DNA of 64,000 nucleotides, from positions 1,243,315,001 through 1,243,379,000 of the forward strand of contig CM057452.1 of NCBI GenBank assembly GCA_016271365.2, written 5' to 3'. Positions 34,886 to 45,559 of this stretch are shown here, in pieces; within the stretch, counting starts at the first letter, position 1, and every line of letters begins with the position of its first letter. A model generated the notes under the pieces. That model did no database searches and had not been told where the DNA came from. It worked only from the letters and a program-made list of their open reading frames with translations. The DNA is from Neoceratodus forsteri (taxonomy: Eukaryota; Chordata; Ceratodontiformes; Ceratodontidae). A program made the translations under genes and the position numbers.

Positions 34886-35382
34886 AGTTTGAACATAATG
34901 TGTGCCATTAAAACTGAAGTTGTTGTGGGTCAGAATAAATTCAATAAGCTGTGCAATGAATTTTGGATGGATGTTGTGGTGCAGTCCTTCCTCTTATAGA
35001 TATTTAAGACATGCCAAAATGCCATCCGTATGTGGGATATTAGTATAGAGGGAGGTTACATCCATCGTGGCTAATATGGTATTAGGTGGAAGACCCTAAA
35101 ACCAGACAGTTTACACAAGAAACATGTAGTGTCCTGCATATAGCTGTCTCTTTCTATGACAAGTGGTTTTAAAACAGTTTCTATAAAGCCAGAAATCCCC
35201 TCTGTCAGGGAAGAATGACTCTTTATTCATTTATATGTTAATAAATGTGTTTAATGTGGTCCCTGTCATTTGTAACTATTGCCACTAACTGTGCATTGTC
35301 TTCTATTGTACTCTCCTGAGTTGAGTCTGAAAATGGACATTCATTTGCCTAGTGTACCCTACCCACTTAACAAAAACAAAAT

Positions 35383-35405
35383 TAATAAATAAATAAATAA
35401 ATAAT
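35383..35405. repeat. (AAAT)n microsatellite
   Basis: Five to six AAAT/AATA units near the upstream side of the Penelope-like element. Confidence 0.8.
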
Positions 35406-38170
35406 TTCTCACTCTAGCCATTGGATTCTGTTAGCTCATTCGAGTTTTACAAATTGGTGACTATGGGTATCAGTAGTACAGTAATAACTAGAGATACCTT
35501 TGGTGTCAGAAGAGATGACTAGCGATACTTTTCTGTCCAGATTTTAAAGCTCCAGAATGAGCCACAGCTTTGTCCAGATGTGTTTTGGTTACTGATCCCC
35601 TGAAAATGTCTGTTGCAAGAGTGGGGAGGGTGGAAAACAGAAGGAGTGGTGCTGATGAGAACAATTCCATTGCTGATGAGAGGGGGGTGGAAGAATGCCA
35701 TTTCCAAGCCTGGACCTGTCTGGGAGGGAGTGAGAGTGGAACAACTACTGCCACTGAGTATGGCTTCCTTGCGGGTGGCAGCAAGAGCAGAAAGAATACT
35801 GTCGACCAACATGGCACCACTGCTGTGGGAGAGATTGTGTTCCTCTTTCACAGCAGGTCAGGCTGGAAACTTTGCATACACAGCAGTGGGATCATAGCTG
35901 AAAGAGCTCCCTACATGTGAGAGGTCCTCACTGCCACCTCTGCTGATATTTTTATTTATTCTTCTCTCTGACTGAGTCCTGGTTCTCTGCTGCCTGTCCC
36001 ACCATGCAAATAATTATTGAATTCTCCACCTGAATCTGTGTCTGCACACCAACCAAGTCCTGGTGTCCTGGTTCCCCCCATGCAAATACTTACTGTAGGT
36101 AGTCACTGACTGTATTACTAATGTGGCAAAGACAGGACTAGAGTGAGAATTAGCTACAATATCAACTTTATTTTTGGTAAGAACCTACAGGCCATTCCAG
36201 TAAAAGATCAGGAAAAAAAAGAAGCTCTATTTGACATGGACTTACCTTGCTGTTGGTTCCTTGTGTGTTAATGCTGCTGATGCTGAAAGGAATGGATGAT
36301 TGAAAATTGGTTTCGGTCCTCTGAGTTCGCTGCTGTACTCTAATTCTCTGCTGTGCCATTGGTACCAAGCTTACCAAGTCCGGAATGGCACACCACTGTT
36401 ACGAAAAGAGCAAACAGACCCAAAAGGAGGTCTTCTTACAGCCAAGCCAAAACTCAGACTGCCCAGCATCCCCCAGTTATCACAGTTGGTGGCAGTGGGA
36501 TTTTCAAACATTATGCAGCATGCTGATTGGTATAGGCTGGTTGGCCACTACTTACCTCACTCCCCACATCACAAGGTTTGAGCCAAATTGATGGATGTTG
36601 CCCATGATGAGTCAAGTTTCACTTGAAGCTGACTAAACCAGTGGGTGTGAATTACACTTCTGTTTGGCATGAGCAATGCTGAGTTGAATGTGCCTTGCAG
36701 AGAGGGGGAAATAGAGCACAGACTTAGTCATGTGACGTCTGTGAGACTGCAACTGTAATATTTTTCACACAGTGGCACACAGTCTCATAGCAGAACTCTG
36801 AAATGGCAGAAACACTGCAAAAAAGTTTTTTTTAAAAAAGTGAGTGTCAAAAAGTAATTCTTGACCACTAGCTATGAAAGTGAAGGTGTCAACTGACCCA
36901 CTGGTGGTGCCACCTGTGCTCTACTTTATGTCATGTATCCTGGTTACTGATTTGCTACAAAAGGCTGTTGCTGGGGGGAAGTGTGAAAGGAGTGCCACAG
37001 ATGAAAGAGAGCCCATTTTAGGGGGGTTGAAAGAGAGCCACTGATGAGTGCAACTGCTTTGCTGGGGTTGGGATGCATGTGAAGAAGAAGCACAAAGTGC
37101 AGCTCCATTGTGGGGTAGGGCTGTCAGGACTAGTTGTAAAAGGGTAAGAACCCTTTCAGAACAAAGTGGTTCAAGTTTTAATTTAGAACTAGAACACCAA
37201 TGGATTTTAATTATTAAGAGTTCTAATTACTAAATAACATGCTTTTTTGTTAATACATTCAAAACCAGGAGATACTAGCCTGAAAAATAATTATTGGAAA
37301 TAAACCCCTAAAATGTTTTAGGTAGAGACAATATGAGAATGTGTTGCTCAAATATGCAGACGTGCCAAATGCATGGAATTGTAGCACTTGTCATTTGCAT
37401 TTTGAAAGGCACAATGTGTTTCTCTTTTCTGCATGTGCAGTGAGACATATTGCTCTGCTGAGAGAGCAGATCTTATATTTGTGTTGTTTTGTTCCTCCTC
37501 AGTTCTTTATCAATTCTTTCTCTTCAGCCCTATACGCTAAAGAGTTTGAGTTCTAAAGTTGGTATTTGGGGTGGGGGGAAGAGACATCAGGATATACTGA
37601 GCAGAAAAGAAGGAGGTTTGGGGAAGGAAAAAACAATTACAGACAACATACTGTACATTTATCTCAAACATATAAATTCTGGATAAGATACCACAGCAGA
37701 GGCAGGTAGTTAGTGTTTGATCTGGTGATGTGCTTCCAGACCCTATCTCTCTGCTACAGCAGAGCGCTCGCTATGCAGCTATAAAACAAAATATCAGTTC
37801 TGCTCCAGACTGCAAGCAAAGCATTGATGGTGCCATAAATAAAGTGTGTGCTAAAGTAGAATTTTTTGTTGGAGAGAGCATGTCAATAACTTCTCAGTCA
37901 CTTATATCTGAAATAGTTAGACATGTGTGTTTTATGGGCCATCAGAATAAAAATGCCACCTCTGCTTTTTAAGTTTCTTGCTGCTAAATACCATCTCTGA
38001 TTTTTAGGGCTGCAGTGGGTGGAGCCCTGCAGACCTTTAACAATCATTGAGAAAAAGGACTCCACATTCCTTTCAAATGAACAACATTTTGGATTGCATT
38101 ACAGTCACATCTGTGTCTGTGAAGCAGTTTGCCCATGTTGTCCTTACTGACTGCAACACTGCACTATTTC
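35406..38170. other. No recognised gene; diverged minisatellite traces
   Basis: Intergenic-looking DNA. Segments near 35.63-35.86 kb and 36.97-37.06 kb carry a diverged GGGAGTGAAAGGAGTGCCAC-like motif that is clearer at 40.2-40.45 kb. Open frames exist on both strands near 35.5-35.9 kb, but they mirror this purine-rich repeat and show no domain. The rest is AT-rich and featureless to me. Confidence 0.4.
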
Positions 38171-38175
38171 ACAGG

Positions 38176-38330
38176 GCCGGTGGTCATGGCAGAACATGGC
38201 ACACTCTGTCATGGCCAAGATGGATGCAGCATGGTACTGTGCATGCGTTAGCAGTCGTGCATGTGCAGTAGCATGTGGAAACTATCTTGGTCATGGTGGA
38301 GTGGGCCGTGTTCTGCCATGACCGCAGGCA
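38176..38330. repeat. Imperfect palindrome (foldback), ~70-bp arms
   Basis: Left arm GGTCATGGCAGAACATGGC at about 38,182 pairs with GCCGTGTTCTGCCATGACC ending at about 38,325. Pairing continues inward through TCATGGCCAAGAT / ATCTTGGTCATGG and GCATGGTACTGTGCATGCG / GCATGTGCAGTAGCATGTG, leaving a loop of only about 10 bases. It could be a small foldback transposon or MITE; no target-site duplication is evident. Confidence 0.8.
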
Positions 38331-38749
38331 CTTATGAATTTATATATTTTTTATATTATAGAAATTCCCTCTACCTGACCCTCCATCCCAGCACCCACCA
38401 CCCCACCACACCCCAAAAACATAGAAATGACACTGGCTTGCCCAATCCTCCAGTGTCGTGATCGGGGAACATTGGTCTTTTTCTGACACTGGGGATGCCC
38501 AGTCCCCAGTGTTGTGATTAGGGATCGTCAGACTCTTTACTTCTTCACCTGTAAAAAAAAAAATGGTCCATTGATGCCTTTTGCAGCCTTTTCTTACCCC
38601 CCACCTGACCCTCCCACTGAGCATCTGCCACCCTGAACCCCCCTCAAGACCGTGAGTCCAACAATATAATTCTCTGAGGGCCACAGACATGTCTTCACTC
38701 TTCAAAGCTGGACCAAGAACTGATGACACAGGTATGCAGTTCAATGTAT

Positions 38750-39700
38750 TTCAATGAGGTTTTGAACTTAGTGCCATAACTTAGGCATTTTTACATGTTT
38801 TATTGCCCAAATTTTCAACATGCTTTCTTTGGAACCCCACCTCATGAACAATACCACTGTCATTAGGCAGAACTGTACAGAAAGGTGGTTTCATGGTCCC
38901 TGCATGAAATCACCTTTTGGGCAGGAGTTGGAAATTGTCTCCACCCTTGTTCATGAGGTGGGGTCGTAAGATGACTATGTTCAAAATTTGGTGCAAAAAT
39001 ATTAAAAAACAACCAACTTATGAGCCTAAGTTGAATTTTGCGAATTCTGGCTCATAACTTTGGTAATTTTCAATATTTGTACCTCACATTTACAACATAG
39101 CCATATCTTTACAGCACCTCACGAATGTGACAGTTGTCAGTTTTTAAATCCTGGCCAAAATGTTTTTTTTACATCCCGAAAGGTGATTTTGTGATCAATG
39201 CATGAAATCACCTTTCAGCCAGGAGTTGAAAATTTTCTCTGCCTCGTAAATAAGGTGGGGTCATAAGAAGGTTATGTTGGAAATTTGGTGTAAAAACATA
39301 AAAACACAAAATTTATGAACCTACATTGATTTTTGTGAATGTAGGCTTGTACGTTCAGTAATATTCAATATTTTACCCCAAATTTTCAACATAGCCATTT
39401 CTTTACAACACCTCATGAGTGTGACAGCTGTCATTTTTCAGCTCCTGCCCAAAATGTGTTTTTGCATCCCAAAAGTTGATTTTGCAGTCCCAGAGCAAAA
39501 ACACCATTAAGCCAGGAGTTAAACATTTTGTCTGCCCATCTTCATGAGCCAGCTTCATAACAAGGCTATGTTGAAAATTTGGTGTAAAAATATTACAAAC
39601 CAATGCATTTGTGAGCCTGTGTTACATTTTGCAAATGCATGCTTGTAACTCAGGCGATTTACAATATTTTTACACCAAATTCCTCAACTGCAGCCATGTC
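38750..39700. repeat. ~295-bp tandem repeat with internal dyad
   Basis: Three or more diverged units. The block TTTTCAACATAGCCATTTCT recurs near 38,812, 39,092 and 39,386, with a remnant near 39,680. Each unit is itself a rough inverted repeat: AATATTTTACCCCAAATTTTC...CACCTCATGA on one side and TCATGAGGTGG...AAAATTTGGTGCAAAAATATT on the other. The repeated motif AAATCACCTTTTGGGCAGGA (38.91 kb) / AAATCACCTTTCAGCCAGGA (39.21 kb) lies at the dyad. Confidence 0.8.
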
Positions 39701-40189
39701 AGCTCTGGCCATACTGTTTGATTTCTTGCTGCTCTCCTCTCTCTCCCGCTCTGCAGAGGCTGATCTTTCTGCTGGTGCCCCCTCTAATGTGACTGGTGAA
39801 GTCAGTGCTGTTCAAGGTGTTTTTTTTTTTCCTTGACTGCACCTGAATTTTAACAACTTGTCGTTAAATAAAAACACTTTTAGGGGGGCAATCAAGTCCA
39901 GACTCAGACATTTGATTACAAAATTTGTTTGACAGTTTCTAGCATATGGAAACCGAGCAGGTGGCATGGCTGAGCCCCATGCATTTGCCCACGGACAACA
40001 CCAGTTAAAACTGTTATCTGTTTTAGATGCAAGCAAACCTGAAAGTGAAATTGCGCCTGAGAAGGATGCATTTGTCACAGTATTTCTAATTCACCTCAAC
40101 ATGTTGTGAAGAAAAAGAGGTGTGCCTGGAGCATTAAATAATATTGCCTTCATTTTGTGAAGTGGAAGCAGTGCTGTTGCTGCTCACTT

Positions 40190-40470
40190 CCGGGAAGGGC
40201 AGGAATGGAAAAAGTGCCACTAATAAACAGAGAGTGGAAGGAATGGTGCTGATGAGCATGGCTCCATTGTTGCGGGGGGGGGAGGAGTGGAATGGGTGCC
40301 ACAGACAAGGTCAGCTCTGTTGAAAGGGAGTGAAAGGAGTGCACTGATAAGGGTGACTATGTTGGGAGGGAGTGAAAGAGTGCCACCGATAAGCGTGGCT
40401 CTCTGGATGGGGTGGGGGTTGAAAGGAGTGCCACTGATAAGCATGGCAGTTGTGGGAGATTGTACTGGCA
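40190..40470. repeat. Purine-rich minisatellite, ~55-65-bp units
   Basis: Four to five diverged units with GGGAGTGAAAGGAGTGCACTGATAAGGGTG-type content, here seen as GAGTGCACTGATAAG, AGAGTGCCACCGATAAG and GGAGTGCCACTGATAAG. Open frames on both strands across it reflect the repeat, not a gene. Confidence 0.65.
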
Positions 40471-41540
40471 CGCAGAGGGTAAATACTGCCAGAATGAAGG
40501 GTTGGCAGAGTGAAGAGCTTGCAGAGGGTGGGAGCAGGTGAGAACCAGGAAACGAGAGTTTGTGAATGTAGTGCTACAGAGCTCATGGAAGAAGAAAAGG
40601 CCAGAAAGGGAGAGGGGGTGGGGAGGGAAGAGTGAGACAGACAGAGGAAGTGCAAGGATCTCATGAATTCAAATGATATGATGAAATTCCATGGGGCAGA
40701 GGGATACCTGAGTTTTGTAGGCCGACTTCTATCTCCTCTCTGTTGGCAATACATCAGTATAGCTCAGCAATGCAACTGTAAAAATATGGTGGCACTACAG
40801 AACGTCTGTTCCCCCAGTTTAGCACCCCCACACTTTTTGTGATAGTGTATGAGCACTGGGGCCTCTGGTCTTTTTGTAACAAAAATAAATGGTATCCTGA
40901 CTGCACAGTGGAGCAAATAAACGTAAACGTGTTGTATCAGAAAAAAGGCAACAGCCAGAAACAATCAGTGTTCAAGAACTAGTACCTCTGATTATTTGTT
41001 TATAAAATAAAATTACTTTCATGCTCTACTTCCTCATCACCTGTAAGGTAAAAAATGGTGATGTTTTCTTCAGAGTTTTTCTACTAAAGGTAATCGTTTT
41101 CCAGGGACACTGATTTACCATGAAGCAGATTGATTAAGGGCAAATTCTATTTTGCAGATGGGAAACAACGGTATTGTCATCTGTATCTGCAACGACAAAA
41201 TCAGTTTTTACCAGTGGTCTATCTTTGTACCCTTTTGGTATGTGTATAAATATTCAGAATGAAAGAAAGCTAAGTGTCCATCAAACTAAATTAAGCAAAA
41301 TGAAAATAGTACAGGAAAGAATTTACAGAAACATGCAATTTCTGAAGATTCACTGATCGGGTAAAAAATGGAAAATTCAGTGAAATACTTGTTTTCACTG
41401 ATGTATAGAAAGACCAAATTCCTGAATTTTACTTGATTTACTGGTAAAATCCAAAATTCAGTGTCCTTTCCATTTTCATTACTAACTGCAATTTTATTGC
41501 TGAAAGGTTTCTGTCAGCTGCTTAGCCTGCTTAACTGCTT
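40471..41540. other. No recognised feature
   Basis: Mixed AG-rich (40.5-40.65 kb) then AT-rich sequence. No coding motif, RNA gene or transposon end was recognised. Confidence 0.4.
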
Positions 41541-42497
41541 GCCCTGGTGCCTTAACCATATGTTTCTGTTTGGTCACACACCAGGAGCCACCCCACTAAT
41601 TTTACTAAACTGTATTGTAAATACCGGGGTTGAGCTTGCAAACCTTTTGTACTGATTTGAAAGTAGGAGAATTGTGGCCTTCTTCTAATTGCTAAGCTTC
41701 CTATTAAACACCTGTGAGCCTTTCTTTGGCCAGAGCACACTATAAGTAATGAAGCCAGGAGAATGGTCTCCTCAAAAATATAGAGAAAGCATGGAGACCT
41801 CAGCTCTGATAAGACAAGTTAAAATGTGATGCTTTTTACCTGACCGGTGGAGGTGGTCACTTTGCCGAATTGGTCAGGCTTAATCATGGTTCAGCTGGAT
41901 GATGAGAACCAAGACCCCCCCCCCCAGAAAGTATGAAAAGTAAGAACATTGGAGTTAATTTGAAAAAAGTGCAGGCTTTGATGCAGCAAAATGGGGGGCG
42001 GGGGGAGTAGCGCCCTGGTACCTTAACCATATGTTTGTTTGGTCACACACCAGGAGCCACCCCACTAATTTTGCTAAATTGTATTGTAAATACAGGGGTT
42101 GAGCTTGCAAACCTTTTGTATTGATTTGAATGTAGGAGAATTGTGGCCTTCTTCTAATTGCTAAGCTCCCTATTAAACACCTGTGAGCCTTTCATTGGCC
42201 AGGGCACGCTATAAGTAATGAAGCCAAGAGAGTGGTCTCTTCAAAAATATAGAGAAAGCGAGGAGACCTCAGCTCTGATAAGGCAAGTTAAAATGTGATG
42301 CTTTTTACCAGACTGATGGAGGTGGTCACTTTGCCAAAGTAGTCAGGCTTAATCATGGTTCAACTGGATGATGAGAACCAAGAGCCCCTCTGAAAATTAT
42401 GAAAAGTAAGAACATTAGAGTTAATTTTAAAAAAGTGCATTCTTTGATGCAGCAAAATGGGGGGCAGGGTAGTGCCCTGGTACCTTAACCATATGAT
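41541..42497. repeat. ~465-bp tandem duplication
   Basis: Two copies, 41,541-42,011 and 42,012-42,473, then the first 24 bases of a third (GCCCTGGTACCTTAACCATATG). Both share CACACCAGGAGCCACCCCAC, ATTGTGGCCTTCTTCTAATT, TCAGCTCTGATAAG and GATGCAGCAAAATGGGG, with about 93 percent identity by eye. The periods are 471 and 462 bases. High identity suggests a recent duplication. No coding content is evident. Confidence 0.93.
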
Positions 42498-42590
42498 TAT
42501 GCTGGGATTTACCCACACCTGGTGTGGTTCGGTCATGAGGCCGCAGGCTGAGTGAGTAAAACACACCAGAGGTGGGTAAATCCCAGCATA
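42498..42590. repeat. 29-bp inverted repeat (hairpin)
   Basis: Arms 42,498-42,526 and 42,562-42,590 match at 28 of 29 positions. The arms begin TATGCTGGGATTTACCCAC and end GGTGTG. The 35-base loop includes GAGGCCGCAGGCTGAG. It follows directly on the partial third copy of the tandem duplication, so this may be a transposon end that interrupted the array. Confidence 0.9.
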
Positions 42591-43425
42591 TCTCACACTC
42601 TGGAGTGGCATAATGCGATTATACAAAGTGCAGAAAGTGAAAGACTTCAAAGAAATATTAAAAAACTTTAAGAAAAAAATACTTTTTTATTGATTTTAAC
42701 CTGTTGTATCCTTTTCCTATGTTGTATAGTCCTCTGTTGCTGGGCAGAATATGTGTGTGAGAGACATACTGCTGAGCTCCTCCTAATGCTCCCCCCCCCC
42801 CACCAAAGACACAGAGTAATGTGCTGTGATTTTTTTTTTTCTTTTGAACAAAGGTCCTACCAGTGCTGAATTATTAATTAATTTATATTTTTTAGAGAGA
42901 CAGCCTGTAACTATTGAGAGTCTGTGTGGTGGGAGCACTAATGGGCTGCTGTCTCCAAATGTCTGTTTCTGGCTTTTGCAGTCCTCAGGAAGTATGTTCT
43001 GAGTAGGTAAGCACAATGCAGGGATGAATGTGTGATTACTCACCTCTTTAAGAACATTTTTTCTCCTGGAGAAATCATTTATAGTAGCAGCAGGAATGAA
43101 TGATTTAAGCAGCTCTGATGTATTGTGGCAATGGACCGGAGGCAGGGAGCAGATCCGAAAGTTAAAAATGCTGTCAAGTGAGCCTCATGGAAGTGGTTGC
43201 AGGGAAAGAATTTAATATACTGTTTGTGCTCAAATGTGGCTTGCTGAAGTGTTTCGGTAAGTTTTTTTTTTGCTAAATGTCTCTTTTCTCTGTATTTTCG
43301 GGAGTTACATTTTTTTTGTGTGTTGTGCCCTTTAACAGTTTGTTTAGCAGCATTCAAGATGGCAGGAAATTGTTTTGATGTGAGGGAGGGGGCGGAGTGA
43401 TATAATAAGTGTTGGCATGGCATGA
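42591..43425. other. Sequence between two hairpins
   Basis: About 0.8 kb without coding motif, with poly-C (42,791-42,801) and poly-T runs. It lies between hairpins at 42.5 and 43.45 kb, both of which contain GCTRGGATTTAC, so it may be the body of one nonautonomous element. Confidence 0.35.
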
Positions 43426-43492
43426 GGCTGACTGGTACCTTTTCCCATTGGTCATGCTAGGATTTACAACATGGAAAAGGTGCCAGTCAGCC
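43426..43492. repeat. 20-bp inverted repeat (hairpin)
   Basis: Arms 43,426-43,445 (GGCTGACTGGTACCTTTTCC) and 43,473-43,492 pair at 19 of 20 positions around a 27-base loop containing CATGCTAGGATTTAC, which resembles the arm of the hairpin 0.9 kb upstream. Confidence 0.85.
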
Positions 43493-44500
43493 AATCAGAA
43501 TACAGTATTTTTTGAGCCATTGTATAATTCACATTTTTCAGCTGTCATATCTCTACTCCTGTGATAGCAAAAGTCAGTCAATTCACTCTCATCTCTGGGT
43601 TATTTGAACATAGATATTTTAGCCAAAGTAAATGTCCAACCTTTAACTTCCCCTTTAAGAAAATGCATTAAAAAAATAAATAATAGTATAAATAACAAAG
43701 AAATTCCCATTTTAATATGCTCAGTACCCTACAAATCTAAGTGAGGAGATGATCAATGCTCTGAGTAACCAGTACTTTATATGGTACATGTTCTCAATAT
43801 GGAACAGTTAAAGGTCATTCTAGATGATCTTCAGTAATTAAAAGCAGAAGTTACTTAGAACAGAACAAGATGAGATCACATTCATTCTAAAATGATTTCT
43901 ACCCAGGGAAATTCATCAAGATATAGTGATTCAGAAAATGTTTCATCTGATATAAATCAAGCTATCCCTGTACGTATTTTGTCACATTTACATTCCTCTT
44001 CAATTAACAATACTAATAGCCCCAGCGTGCCTTCATGATATGGGTATATGACTACAGATGAGAATATTAACGCTCATGTACCAATGGAAAGTTCTGTACA
44101 ATATAATGTTGTCATCTCTTTGAATGGGGATGACGGGATACTTACTATTCATGGAATATGTAAAAACTTGACAAACCAGTAAATTCACAGAGGGGACTAA
44201 TTCTTCATTTGTTCTTCACAGAACTAAGGGATAAGATTAGATACTACAATACTAAATGTGTCCATACACAATGCAACACAGAATGGTGGGTATTTACAGT
44301 TGTACACAGCATCATGTTGTGTTCTGCAGTTCCATGCATCGCTTGTTATAGTGGCATTTTGTTGCAGCCAGTGGCACAATGACCATTTTGTGCTGTGGAC
44401 ATGCCAATAATTTGATACTGTCTCAGTTCCCAAGGGTGGTGCTATCAGTGCATTCACATTTTCAAAGGGGTGTGTGTCACTATTTATGCTCTTAGTCACC
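43493..44500. other. No recognised gene
   Basis: AT-rich, with a 91-codon open minus-strand frame at 44,224-44,499 that has no recognisable domain. CATTTTCAAAGGGG near 44.46 kb resembles the edge of the unclassified segment at 31.78 kb, which hints at a related repeat end. Confidence 0.3.
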
Positions 44501-45380
44501 CTGGATCCTGGCAGACATCACATTAAACTACACCCCAAAACACCACTTCTCTTTTGTACCAGCATTTGCTTCTTGTGATATCTAGGGGACACCTTGGGGA
44601 ACACACATCTGGATTTTCAGTTTAATGTATCCAGAAATGCCAAAGTTGTGAGTAATTTTATGTCATGTCTGTCAAGCAAAGACAGGCTCTTAGAGGAAAA
44701 AACTCACCTAAGATCTTTGCAGTCATTGGATAACACCACCTCACCCCTACCCTGATATAAACAACAAAAAAATATTGTCCTATTTGGTAGCAACATGTGC
44801 TCCATGGGGTACATGGGGCATTTAGGGGACATCTTGTATCTGGAATTTCAGATTATTGTAACTAGAGATGCTAAAGTTATGAACAATTTTGTGTGGTGTC
44901 TGCCAAGCAATGACAGGCTCTCAGACAGAAAACTCACCCTGGATCTTGGCAATTATCACATAACCCCCATCACTTTTCCCTTTTTGTAGCAAAATATGCT
45001 GCTTGTGGTATTTAGTGACACCTTGGGGAACAAAATCTGGACATTAAGATTAATATAACCAGAAATGACAAAGTTACTTTATAAGCGATTTTGTGTAATG
45101 ACTGCCTACCAAGGCAGTCTTCACATAACCCACCACAAAAACACTTTTACCTACCCTTACAGCAGTTTATAAACCTGGGCATTAAAGAGCTGTCAGGTGA
45201 CACCTTAGGGAACATGTATACAGAATTTCTTGTTTATACCACAAGAAATGTTGAAGTTATTACAGCTTCTGTCTGATGTTTGTGAAGCAAATGCAGGCCC
45301 AGAGAAGAGACATTCTAGCTGGACTTTGCCAAACAAACAACAGGCAGATGCACCTCTCAAAAACACTTTACTAAGTAACC
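44500..45380. repeat. Diverged tandem array, 180-240-bp units
   Basis: Four units marked by AGGGGACACCTTGGGGAACA (44,584), AGGGGACATCTTGTATCTGG (44,824), AGTGACACCTTGGGGAACAA (45,013) and GGTGACACCTTAGGGAACAT (45,196). Each is followed by an AACCAGAAATGACAAAGTTA-like block and GCAAAGACAGGCTCT or its equivalent, then ACTCACC and a run of CACCCC. Spacings of 240, 190 and 182 bases show internal deletions. Identity between units is only about 70-75 percent, so the array is old. Confidence 0.8.
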
Positions 45381-45545
45381 CACAGCATACAGTATAACAC
45401 ACAGATACTATTGATATAGTTCAATATTTGTTTTATTTACTGTATTTATATTTTCTTGTATTTTAAGTACTTTTTCTTTTTTCTTTTTGTTGAAGAATGT
45501 ACAGTATGTACTGCCCAGTACTATCTAGTGGTAGCCAAGGTAGCT

Positions 45546-45559
45546 GGGGGGGGGGGGGG
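45546..45559. repeat. Poly-G run (14)
   Basis: Fourteen consecutive G residues, an uncommon homopolymer in vertebrate DNA and one prone to sequencing length error. Confidence 0.9.

Larger units (their letters stand above)
33690..35235 (-). mobile_element. Penelope-like element: RT plus GIY-YIG endonuclease
   Basis: Minus-strand Penelope-like retroelement. In order: RT motif A as [16 protein letters not shown] near 35,065-35,020; then MGTRIAPQYANLFM near 34,870; the palm box as YCYTDDLFRVWTDG near 34,770 (family pattern Y-I-D-D-x-F-x-I-W); KPTDRQRYLHRESNHPRHIK near 34,585-34,530; and finally the GIY-YIG endonuclease core VVYYIQWKNCPHTGYVGETG near 33,965-34,010. The C-terminal GMNQDTSFMIHY lies near 33,770. 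Stops and frame changes between blocks show it is dead. Such elements are reverse-transcribing elements distinct from LINEs and LTR elements, with an RT related to telomerase. The catalytic Y-x-D-D is altered only at its second residue (T for I). Its 3' tail is probably at 31.2-31.8 kb. Confidence 0.88.

Noticed and set aside
35506..35920. Possible exon with open frames over 100 codons on both strands
   Set aside because: It follows the purine-rich minisatellite composition, without splice-site context or known domain.
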